Position numbers and translations under genes: made by a program. The notes under the pieces were generated by a model. That model saw only the letters and a program-made list of their open reading frames with translations. It had not been told where the DNA came from and did not search any database. This document shows, piece by piece, positions 54,925 to 64,000 of a stretch of DNA of 64,000 nucleotides. The stretch is taken from positions 144,530,064 to 144,594,063 of the forward strand of contig CM040126.1 of NCBI GenBank assembly GCA_022559845.1, in the 5' to 3' direction. Source of the stretch: Amorphophallus konjac (Eukaryota > Streptophyta > Magnoliopsida > Alismatales > Araceae). The stretch's first letter is position 1; each line of letters begins with the position of its first letter.

Positions 54925-55447
54925 TTATATGTGTGACACTAATGCAAATGAGTTTAACTCATTCTGAGCTCTAAGATAAGATCTGGTTGGAGGGGGTTCA
55001 TGCAAATTACCAATTATGTTATCTATAGGGTGATCTCTAAGAAATCTGACATTGATAATTTGATTACCTTGAACCTCATTTACCTCCCCCTGAGAACTAG
55101 GCTCCTCTGCATCACTATCTTCAGATTGGTCTGTAGGATCTTCATTTTTCAGAATTTCTCCATTATTCTGTTCCCTGCACAAACCATTTTCAATCTTGGT
55201 CATTATTTCATCAAAGATCACATGTGGAGATTCTTCTACTGTCTTAGAGTTTAAATTGTATACCCTATAGGCTCTAGATGTTTCTGAATATCCTAGAAAG
55301 ATTCCGGGATCACTTTTAGGTTCAAATTTATCAAGAACTCTCTTAGCATTGACATACACAAAACACTTACAACCGAATACCTTGAAATAAGCTAGTGAAG
55401 GTTTCTTACCCTTGAGAATTTCATAAGGAGTTTTCTAGATAAATGAC
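54925..55447 (-). pseudogene. SIRE2 integrase C-terminal part
   Basis: Continues integrase after the 55448-61564 insertion: KTPYEILKGKKPSLAYFKVF, FVYVNAKRVLDKFEPKSD, then GIFLGYSETSRAYRVYN, the conserved copia integrase C-terminal region, and an acidic tail. A TAG codon (FI, stop, KTPYE) just inside the junction replaces an expected Gln codon, a C-to-T change. The frame joins 61565 and beyond exactly across the ATGAC duplication. Confidence 0.88.
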
Positions 55448-57368
55448 TGATGGGAATCAACACCGGGCACTAACATTTTTATTTTACATTTGGGTGCTTT
55501 TGTTTGTATTTATACCCTTGGCTAATTGGGTTTACAAATTGTAAGGCATTATAAGCCAAAGGGTTAGTCTTTAAAGTCTTTGGGTTTCTATGTAATATGC
55601 CAGTGGGTCCAGCTGGGTCCCCTACCCTCTTTTCTGTTAGTCCACCTAGGTCCTAGGGCCCATGTGGGGCTGGTTAAAAGTCCAAGATAGGACTTGGACC
55701 AAGGGGGGATAAAAAATGGAAAATTCAAAATTGATGGCTCTTAAGTCAAGGGGGCGCCCCCTTTTATTATTGTTTATTCCATGTTGTAATTTTATTTTAT
55801 TTGGTCATTTGACCACATGGGTGAAGAAAATGCTATCCCTTATTTACACCTCCCTGACCCTAGATCTAGGGGCAGTTAAGGTCATTTGTACATTTCTATA
55901 AATCCCTTGTCTTTACATTTTTGATAGAATTAATGAGAAGAAATTTCAGAAATTGCTCCAAGAGCCCAAGGGCGCCCCTCTCTCTCTCCCAACCCCTTGC
56001 AGATGGATTTCTACAAAATTCTTAAGGTTTGAAGCCTCCTCGTCTCCCCCTCTCTGAGTGTGAAGCTCAGCACCACCGCCGCTATCGAGCCGCCGTCGCA
56101 CCTCCACCGCCGCCGTGTCGGAATTCTATCCACATTAGGATAGAAGGTTGAAGCCTGACTTTTATCTCCACATTAGGAGATTTGATCGAGTTGCAATTTT
56201 GAGTGTTTGTTTTTCTTGTTATCCCCAGTCTCCATTTTAAATTTTGTGCCAATCAGAGGTCATTTGGTATTTTTCTCATAATTTTTGTTCCACCCCTAAT
56301 AGTCTGCCAGTCAACAGATCTACAGGATAGGAGTCTGTGCTTATATTTTTCCCACCCCATTATACATCTCCAGAAAATCCCCAAAAATTCATGCGTGTTC
56401 CTCACTTTCCTACCTTCACCCAAAATTGTTCTAGAGTCTAGATCTATCATCTTTCTATCGATAAAAATTCATTTTCAGAAAAAACTCAGTCTGTCCTGTG
56501 TGTCTGGCAGTCCGAGCCAGCAGAAACCTTTGAGGGACAGTCGTTTTCATTTTCAATCCATTCACTTGATGGATCTGAAAAAATTATATGTTGTAGACCT
56601 CTGAGTCCTCTATCCATCCGTACTAAGTTTGCGTCGATCCGACACCGGATCTGGCCGCAAGCAATCTTTTCGTGAAGACGCGCAGAGCAGATCCGAGCCC
56701 AGCCAACAACTCAGTCCAAGAATTAATTCCTCGAAAAATACACCAGCTCACCTTCGGTGACCGCCGCTCCTAGAGATCGATCGGCAACTCATCAGAAGCA
56801 TCCCAGCCAGTCGCCGTAGCAAGGAGTTGACCGAAAGCCGCCGTCCCAGTTGCTGAGTTCCCTTGCTGTACCGAGTTAGAACAATATCGAGTCAGAACCG
56901 AGTCGGACCAGCAGCCCGTCTCCGGCCCAAATTGCTACCCGTCAACCCGAGTTCGCTACTCCCGGGCCCCACATTGTAGCCCTTTACCTCCCTACGTGGA
57001 GTGGGCGATAAATTCATTTCTGTAATTATTGTAATATTTATACATCGGGAGTACGAGCTTCGGCCGGGGTCGTCTTCCCCATGCCCGGAGCATGGAGGTA
57101 AACTCGCCTCCCTCTTTATCACCTTTGCTTATCTCGTATACTTTTGAATGCCGCTGCTAGAGTGATAGGATTATTAGCTCGATATTTATTTTTATCACCG
57201 CTGTGAGAGTGACTGAGTGAACCCGTCCCGTGACTCAATCCGAGTACACGAGGAAAAGTCGATACCCGAGGCTCATTGTCGGTTTCTCAACCACGCACGA
57301 TCCCGCGTTTCCCTCGCTTAGGGACGCCCGCGAGCTAGAGTCCCAGGTTTGCTGTCATTCCTGCATCA
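55448..57368 (+). repeat. 5' LTR of the GAG-only element
   Basis: Starts TGATGGGAATCAACACC and ends CATTCCTGCATCA. TATA box TATAAAT at 55897-55903. It holds a pyrimidine-rich and GCCGCC-rich transcribed part (about 55960-56120). The inverted pair AAGGGGG/CCCCCTT surrounds GCGCC in GGGGGCGCCCCC (about 55750). A relative of this LTR forms the solo LTR at 13479-26057. Confidence 0.92.
55897..55903 (+). promoter_or_regulatory. TATA box of the GAG-only element LTR
   Basis: TATAAAT about 450 bp into the LTR in the plus direction. The matching place in the right LTR reads TATATAAAT (60121-60129). Both copies keep the box, consistent with promoter use. Confidence 0.5.
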
Positions 57369-57371
57369 AAT

Positions 57372-57383
57372 TGGTATCATAGC
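57372..57383 (+). other. Primer binding site of the GAG-only element
   Basis: TGGTATCATAGC begins three bases after the LTR end. It differs at one base from the usual Met-tRNA site TGGTATCAGAGC. It fixes the plus orientation. Confidence 0.8.
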
Positions 57384-57656
57384 GGAAGGTTGAGTAAGTC
57401 GGTCTGAGGTTGCATTTGCATACCTTTATTCGATATATCAAAAGGTGTTGCCCGAACGTTAGGTTACGCCTATCGGGAAGGTGATTCAATTGCGTGAGCG
57501 CGATCTTTGGATCAAACCTCCGCCTAGTACCAGATATGGGTTGAGTCTAGGTTTGTAGGCGAGTCTGCATTCCAACTTGCATTGTCGTTTTAGGGTCGTG
57601 TCTCGTGTCTTGTCACCAAGTGTCGGTATGTCCATCCTATAGTTCCCCAATTTCCC

Positions 57657-59092
57657 ATGGATTCCCCATCGCCCAGGCGATATGACCGTTGGCACACCCA
57701 TGGGCTTGGAAACCATCCCATCTCCTTCATTAGCCCCGAGGCCTCGAACTTTCATGGCTCCAAGGTCTCGAGCGACTACCTACATTGGGAAGCCGCTATG
57801 GACAAATACTTTGATTATTACCCCATGCCCGAGGCCGTGGAATTCACTTTTGCCAAGAAACGGCTTCTTCATGAAGCCGCCAAAAAATGGTACGACATTG
57901 AACGCTTAAGAGAAGTTAGGAGGCAATGGCCCATCGAGTCATGGTGGGACATGAAGAGGGAGCTTAGGGGGTCTACCTTCCCCACCCAATCACCTCCAAC
58001 CTTCTTCACCCAGTCACCTCCAACCGACCCCACCCAATCTCTTCCAACCAAGTGAGTCTTAGTCGGAGGCAAAGAGCACATGTATACGAGCCTAAGCCCA
58101 ATCCTAGGCCGAGTGATTATGGGCGAGTCCATCACGATACCCTACTCGAAATCCGACCATTGCCAAACTTTTAAAAACCATTTCGGATCGGTTGGATAGG
58201 ATGTATACTCAAATTGACCGATTCCTGCCCGAGCCTCCCAACCCGGTGCCACCCCAAGGATCTCTTCCCCTAGAGGAGGACATTCCTTCCCCACCCATGA
58301 GAGCCCCATTGCCAGCATCCTTACCTTCCGATCTTTATTCAGAGCCACCTCATTTGGAGCCGCCTCAGCCAGTGCCGCCGATGCTTCTATCGGGGAAGCT
58401 AATCATCGATGAGCCACTTTTTGGCTGGCTCAAACAAGGCTTGATCCCTAAGGCCTTTTTCTACCCATCCATGGACCCCACACTACCTTTAGTGTCAGTC
58501 AACTCATTCCATACCACATTTCGATCTAGTCACCATGTTGATACATTGGATGACCTTCTTAAGGGATTAGTCTGACAGTTGCAGATGACACACTTATTGG
58601 CCCCAGGCTTCAATCGACCCACAGGTCGTAGCTTCACCCATCTCGCTTTGGGGTCCATTACCTCCTTGTGCACCGTGGGTCATGTCACCACAGAGATCCT
58701 TTTATTCCTCCCTATGCCGGCTGAGCCATATTTCTTTCCACTTTTCCCAAGGGAGGAACCATATTGTCACATGAGATCACCGTCCCACTCACCACAATGG
58801 ATGAAGGTGACCATCTACACCTTCAAGAACTTCCGACATGGAACTGTGACCTATGGGAGCCCAGTTCGAGGGGTTACACTTTCTTTGATCCATTCGATCC
58901 CTTTCCTAGTGAACCCATTGACCCACCATATCTACTCTCCTTTTTCACCGGAGTCCACTACCACACCCCTTCCCCACGGGCCAATCCACTTACACTCAGC
59001 CAGGGGCCCGATCCACGATCATCATATAAGGGTGACGGAGAAGGAGCATTCGGCTCTCCTAGCCCTCCCAAGTCTCCCAAATCCAACATGTA
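57657..59092 (+). pseudogene. GAG-like protein of the non-autonomous element, frame-broken
   Basis: The first frame (57657-58055, 132 residues) has a compact retrotransposon gag domain: ASNFHGSKVSSDYLHWEAAM, KYFDYYPMPEAVEF, FAKKRLLHEAAKKWY, then SWWDMKRELRG. A repeat PTQSPPT follows, then a stop. Other frames (58192-58575, then 58579-59115 or 58764-59093) are proline-rich and probably continue the same protein after frame changes. There is no zinc knuckle and no enzyme domain. Gag would package the element RNA, possibly in particles of another element. Confidence 0.75.
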
Positions 59093-59115
59093 ACTTCATG
59101 CTAGGGACAGATTAG

Positions 59116-59703
59116 GATGTCTAGGAGTCCCCCATTCTATCAACCATCGATTGCATCTAGTGTATGCATGGCACACATTCGGATGTCCTGGTCCACCATT
59201 GCCTGTGTATGGGTCGGACTAATAGTAGGTTTTGTTTAGGGTCATGTGTGAGTTCGTGTTTTTATTTATTTTTTGTCAAGATTGTCGAGCGCATAGTGAG
59301 TCTGGATGCATCGAGTCGAGTCAGTCTCATGTCAGCTCGCGTTGTCAGTCCCTCTCGAGTGTGAGGCAAGTCGGATCTAATGCGCACGTTGTAGACTTGC
59401 TGGAATTTGGGATCGGCTCTACCTCAACATATCGGATCTAGTCACATAAAGGGACCCAACAGTGATTCCTAGTGAGTCATTGAGGCGTCTCCTTCCTTTG
59501 AGATTGACCCCACCCCGGAGTGTCCACCACTCCTCATTCCCACAGCAGCATGTGCATATCGAATATATACGGGATGAGTAGGTGACGATTACTTGGAGTG
59601 GAGCGTACTACGCGCTACCTGGTAGGTGACAAATTCGCCGGAGCCACACGAGCAGCTGCACCCCTTACTCGACGGGGTCGAGTTCTTCCCACTCGGGGAG
59701 AAT
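59116..59703 (+). other. 3' noncoding region and polypurine tract of the GAG-only element
   Basis: No open frame with family features. The last bases before the right LTR, CGGGGAGAAT (59694-59703), are the polypurine tract. Small frames at 59164-59441 are not supported. Confidence 0.65.
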
Positions 59704-61564
59704 TGATGGGAATCAACACCGGACACTAACATTTTTATTTTACATTTGTGTCCTTTTGTTTGTATTTATACCCTTGGCTAATTGGGTTTACAAATTGTAA
59801 GGCATTCTAAGCCAAAGGGTTAGTCTTTAAAGTCTTTGGGTTTCTATGTAATATGTTTCCATTGGTCCACCTAAGTCCTAGGGCCCATGTGGGGTTGGTT
59901 CAAAGTTCAAGATTAGACTTGGACCAAGGGGGGACAAAAAAATGGAAAATTCAAAATTGATGGCCCTTAAGTCAAGGGGGCGCCCCCTTTTATTATTGTT
60001 TATTCCATGTTGTAATTTTATTTTATTTGGTCATTTGACCACATGGGGGAAGAAAATGTTATCCCTTATTTACCCCTCCCTAACCCTAGATCTAGGGGTA
60101 GTTAAGGTCATTTGTACATTTATATAAATCCCTTGTATTTCCATTTTTGATAGAATTAATGAGAAGAAATTTTAGAAATTGCTCCAAGAGCCCAAGGGCG
60201 CCCCTCTCTCTCTCCCACCCCCTTGCAGATGGATTTCTACAAAATTCTTGTGGTGTGAAGCCTCCTCCCCTCCCCCTCTCTAAGTGTGAAGCTCAGCACC
60301 GCCGTCGCCACCGCCATCGAGCCGCCGTCACACAACCACCGCCGCCGCGTCAGAATTCTGTCCACATCAGGAGATCTGATCAAGCTGCAATTTTAAGTGT
60401 TTATTTTTCTTGTTATCCCTAGTCTCCATTTTAAAATTTCGTGCCAATCAGAGGTCATTTGGTATTTTTCCTGTAATTTTTGTTCCACCCCTGACAGTCT
60501 GCTAGTCAACAGATCTGCAGGATAGGAGTCTGTTCTTATATTTTTCCTACCCCCTTATACATCTCCAGAAAATCCCCAAAAATTTATGCGTGTTCCTCAC
60601 TTTCCTACCTTCCACCCATAATTTTTCTAGGGTCTAGATCTATCGTCTTCCTATCGGTCAAAATTCATTTTCAGAGAAAACTCAGTCTGTCCTGTGTGTC
60701 TATCAGTCCGAGCCAGTAGAAAACTTTGAGGGACAGTCGTTTTCATTTTCAATCCATTCACTTGATGGATCTGAAAACATTATATGTTTTATCCCTTTGA
60801 GTCCTCTATCCATCGGTACCATGTTTGCGTCGATCCGACACCGGATCTGGCCGCAAGAAATCTTTTCGTGAAGGCATGCAGAGTAGATCCGAGCCCAGCC
60901 AACAACTCAGTCTTAGAATTAATTCCTCGAAAAATACGCCGGCTCACCTTTGGCGACCGCCGCTCCTGGAGATCGATCGGCAACCCATCAGAAGCGTCCC
61001 AGCTAGTCGCCGCAGCAAGGAGTCGACCGGAAGCTACCGTCCCAGTTGCTGAGTTCCCTTGCTGTACCGAGTTGGAACAGTACCGAGTCAGAACCAAGTC
61101 GGACCAGCAGCCCGTCTCCGGCCCAAATTGCTGCCCGTCAACCTGAGTTCGCTACTCCCGGGCCCCACATTGTAGCCCTTTACCTCCCTGCGTGGAGTGG
61201 GCGATAAATTCATTTCTGTAATTATTGTAATATTTCTACACCGGGAGTACGAGCTTCGGCCGGGGTCGTCCTACCCACGCCCGGAGCATGGAGGTAAACT
61301 TGTCTCCCTCTTTATCGCCTTTGCTTATCTCATATACTTTTGAATGCCGCTGCTAGAGTGATAGGATTATTAGCTCGATATTTATTTTTATCACCGCTGC
61401 GAGAGTGAGTGAGTGAACTCGTCCCGTGACTCAATCCGAGTACACGCGGAAAAGTCGATACCCGAGGCTCATTGTCGGTTTCTCAACCGCCCACGATCCC
61501 GCGTTTCCCTCGCTTAGGGACGCCCGCGAGTTAGAGTCCCAGGTTCGCTGTCCGTCCCACATCA
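59704..61564 (+). repeat. 3' LTR of the GAG-only element
   Basis: Starts TGATGGGAATCAACACC and ends GTCCCACATCA; about 60 bp shorter than the left LTR, mainly through an indel near 59852 and loss of a short duplicated piece near 60362. The frames at 60147-60422 and 60784-61146 are not conserved in the left LTR, which argues against coding. Confidence 0.92.
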
Positions 61565-62159
61565 ATGACCTTACCATGGCTCCGTTGACTACATGGCATG
61601 CAGTGTTGACTGTCTCAGCCCAAAATTTTCTTTGTAGGTTATCTTCTACCAGCAATGTTCGAGCCATCTCCACAAGGGTCCGATTCCTCCTCTCTACTAC
61701 GCCATTTTGCTCTGGAGTCCTTGGAGAGGAGAACCTGTGAGTTATGCCATTGTTCCTGCAGAAGTCATCAAACTGTGAGTTATCAAACTCACCACCATGG
61801 TCAGACAAAATATTCAGAATGGAATTATCATTATTCTATTTTATTTTTAAATAGAACTCCTGAAATTCATTAAATGCTTCATTTTTGTGTGTGAGGAAAA
61901 ACACCCTAGTCAACCTAGAGAAATCATCAACTAATACAAAACCATATCTTCTATTAGATAAACTAGCTGATCTAGTGGGTCCAAAGAGATCCATGTGAAT
62001 CAGCGCATATGGTTTAGAAGATAAGTTTTCTGTTCGAGACTTGAAAGATTTCCTAGTCTGTTTGGATTGAGTGCATGCCTCACATACAACATTATCAATT
62101 TTGAACGATATTTCATGAAGTCCTCTAACCATGGAATGCTTATTTAATTTGTGTAGCAC
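61565..62159 (-). pseudogene. SIRE2 integrase, zinc and catalytic parts
   Basis: Includes the zinc-binding and pre-integrase region (the CEACTQSKQTR Cys pair), IHMDLFGPTRSASLSNRRYG with the first catalytic Asp, SDHGGEFDNSQF with the second, and HRFSSPRTPEQNGVVERRNRT with the catalytic Glu. The frame is split near 61820 by an indel. It is cut at 61565 by the GAG-only element and resumes at 55447. It inserts copia DNA into the genome; this copy is inactive. Confidence 0.9.
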
Positions 62160-62621
62160 TGTATAACTAGCATGACCTAGTCTACGATGTCAAAGATAGG
62201 CTAGGTCATCCTTGTTAGCAGTAAGGCACTGGTTTGAATGTGCTACATCATCTAGGTCAACTAGGTAAATGTTATTGACTCTTTTACCAGAAAATTTAAC
62301 ATTATCAGAATTAGGCTCATAAATGTTGCAACTAGTAGAGTCAAAAACTACCCTATGACCTTTATCACAAAGCTGGCTAATACTTAACAAGTTATATGCA
62401 AGACCTTCTACCAGCATGACTTCATCAATACAACAGGTAGAGCACTTACCTACCTTTCCTGATCCGACAATCTTACCCTTGGTATTGCCTCCAAAGGTGA
62501 CAAGGCCTCCATTCTTTTCAACCAGCATACAAAATTTAGCCCTGTCCCCCATCATATACCTGGAGCAGCCACTGTCCAAGTACCATAGATTTTGCTTGGC
62601 TGCCAGACATACCTGCATCAC
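62160..62621 (-). pseudogene. SIRE2 protease and pre-integrase region
   Basis: Protease active site in LWYLDSGCSRYMMGD (about 62580; D-S-G), then GGLVTFGGNTKGKIVGSG and LAYNLLSISQLCDKGHRVVF, the copia protease/pre-integrase block. A TGA at about 62190 replaces the Trp expected before HRRLGHAS, then the GAG-pre-integrase His motif follows. Confidence 0.88.
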
Positions 62622-62624
62622 GGA

Positions 62625-64000
62625 TCAAGTAGAATAGTTTGGAACCCAAAAATGTTTGGGCCCCAAAACAACAGAAGAATCATCAAAGCATGATAACAAA
62701 CATTTGGGTATCCACATTTGTTTTGGAACTGATTGCTTTGTGGATTTGTTTATTTTCTTTCTATTATTGCTATTTTTGTTTTCATTAATGGTATGGAAAA
62801 CATTGGGTGAAGTGTACCCTAAATTGGTGCTAGACTGACCATAGGAAGTGTGTTTCCATGGGTTCCATGTCTTGAATTGCCCAACCCAATTTCTAACCTG
62901 AGGTCTATACTTCTGAGTGGGATTTGAGTGGTATGTAGACCTTCCATAAGCTCTATCCTTTCCAGACCTACTGAACTGATACGGATGTGCATAGTGGTAT
63001 GCAAGGTTGGTCTGAGCTCTGGGATAGTTTCTGTTACTCTCAGATCTCCTGACTGTAGTAGGTCCACCTAGAATATGCATGGGAGTGGTTAGTGTTTTCC
63101 AGTTACCTTTCTGTGGAGACCTACTTGAATTATTCTAGGGTTTTGATATTATAGAGGGTTTACCCCTATACTGGTGTCTGCTCTGAGGTGTAAACTTGTG
63201 TGTGCGTGAACTGCTGGACACCTCCACTTTTTGTTTGCCCTTGCCCTCAGCGTTGGGCTTTTTCTGATTAGCAATTTTTATAAAAAAAAATTTCAACATT
63301 GTTTCCACTGTACATTTTAATAAGAGGGGTGTTCTTTCCCTTTTCTGTTACAAATGAACAAGTTTTAAATTCAAAGCTCCTTTTTACAGTGTGATTAAAA
63401 CCAAGATCTTCTTTTACGAAATTCACTTTTGTTCCCAAAAGAGCATTTAAGTTTTCTGTACCTTGGGTCATGCTCTCAAGGGTTTTCTATTAATCTTCAT
63501 TTTCTTTCTCAAGATTTTCTATTGATTTCTTCAATTCAACATTAACATTTAGAACAACTTTATACTTTCCATTAACAATTTTCATTTCATTTTCATAATT
63601 TTGTAATTTAGCTTTAAGTCATCAATCACATTTTTCAGCATATCATTCTCCTTCCTAGCATCAATCAAAACAGATTTCATCTCATCAAACTCAACAGCAG
63701 ATTATTTTAGATAGTTATTTTATGTTTCAAGATATGTAATTCTATCAGACATGATAGTATCATTAACAAGTGAATTAACTTTTCTTTTTAACTGTCTATT
63801 TTCTTTTCTAATATCATCAACTTTGTCTGACAATTCACCGTAAGCATCTTCCCAATCAGTAAGAGTGTAATTTTCGAAGGGAGATGTTACCTCATCCTTT
63901 TCTGCTTCTCTGTCGCAGTCCCTGGCCATCAGGCATACTTGACTCCCTTCTCCTTCACTCTCCGAGGTGCAGCTGAGATTGCCCTCATCCTCATCGCTCC
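62625..64000 (-). pseudogene. SIRE2 gag C-terminal part
   Basis: Broken frames. The window end side (63929-63720) has SPFENYTLTDWEDAYGELSD and a Lys/Glu-rich coiled coil, the same block as SIRE1 gag near 21600. Frame 63471-63268 and the basic, Tyr/Asn/Ser-rich frame 63080-62625 follow and lead to protease. The gag N-terminal domain lies beyond the window. Low-complexity A/T runs near 63280 and 63520-63720 contain stops and indels. Confidence 0.75.

Larger units (their letters stand above)
55448..61564 (+). mobile_element. Non-autonomous LTR retrotransposon with only a GAG domain (TR-GAG type), TSD ATGAC
   Basis: A 6.1-kb element: LTRs 55448-57368 and 59704-61564, flanked by ATGAC at 55443-55447 and 61565-61569. 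The primer site TGGTATCATAGC follows the left LTR and a purine tract precedes the right one, so it is on the plus strand. The 2.3-kb interior codes for a gag-like protein and nothing resembling protease, RT, RNase H or integrase. Such GAG-only terminal-repeat elements are known in plants and must borrow enzymes. By eye the LTRs differ by several percent plus indels. Confidence 0.9.
10689..64000 (-). mobile_element. SIRE/Maximus-like Ty1/copia element (SIRE2), with nested insertions
   Basis: Minus-strand copia element whose 3' LTR is 10689-13210 and whose 5' end lies beyond the window. Its own sequence is 10689-13478, 26058-26488, 52024-55447 and 61565-64000. The gaps are a solo LTR (TSD CATCT), a giant Tat element (TSD AAGGG) and a GAG-only element (TSD ATGAC). 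Removing the last one joins integrase in frame across one ATGAC copy. Gene order gag, protease, integrase, RT, RNase H is the copia order. The long 3' region and gag coiled coil fit SIRE/Maximus. Pol has nonsense codons and frame changes. Confidence 0.85.

Noticed and set aside
60784..61146. A 120-residue frame in the right LTR of the GAG-only element
   Set aside because: The corresponding stretch of the left LTR is not open, so coding is unlikely.

Overview
The window is plant nuclear DNA, almost certainly from an angiosperm with a large repeat-rich genome. It consists entirely of nested LTR retrotransposons plus one LINE fragment, and I see no free-standing host gene, rRNA or tRNA. The evidence is plant-type families throughout: a Del/Tekay-like Ty3/gypsy element, Tat-lineage Ty3/gypsy elements with a second RNase H, SIRE/Maximus-like Ty1/copia elements with Met-tRNA primer sites, and a non-autonomous element carrying only a GAG domain.

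Layout. (1) 1-7661: 5' part of a minus-strand Del/Tekay-like element (5' LTR 4560-7661), with a 3.3-kb solo LTR (656-3972) inserted in its gag. (2) 7662-10688: remains of an older minus-strand Tat element into which the Del element landed. (3) 10689 to beyond 64000: a minus-strand SIRE-like copia element (called SIRE2 here), 3' LTR 10689-13210. It was opened by three later insertions: a solo LTR (13479-26057), a 25.5-kb Tat element (26489-52023) and a GAG-only element (55448-61564). (4) Inside the 13479-26057 solo LTR sit a 5'-truncated LINE (13846-14195) and a complete second SIRE-like element (SIRE1, 14487-24427). Matching 5-bp target duplications support these joins: CTTTA, CATCT, TGGGT, AAGGG and ATGAC.

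The 25.5-kb Tat element is the most informative part. Its minus strand carries an extra ORF, gag, protease, RT, RNase H, a second RNase H and integrase, broken by a nonsense codon and several 1-bp frame changes. The opposite strand, between integrase and the 3' LTR, carries what looks like a complete spliced gene. It has a TATA box at 29891, a possible 5'-UTR intron, and four coding exons with GT-AG introns of 73-89 bp whose phases match. It encodes a plant-mobile-domain (PMD)-like protein of about 1600-1690 residues. The 3' noncoding region of the gag-pol strand holds two tandem arrays whose units fold into hairpins, and the stem bases change in compensating pairs from unit to unit.

A second theme runs through the window. 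Most LTR families here (SIRE1, SIRE2, Del-like and Tat) contain family-specific foldback motifs. The SIRE-like elements share two structured segments that keep their pairing while changing sequence: one in the LTR, and one of about 90-110 nt in the 3' region that also occurs inside the SIRE2 LTR. These covarying structures and the spliced antisense gene are the best candidates for undescribed biology. All calls are by eye; no alignment, folding or database search was run.
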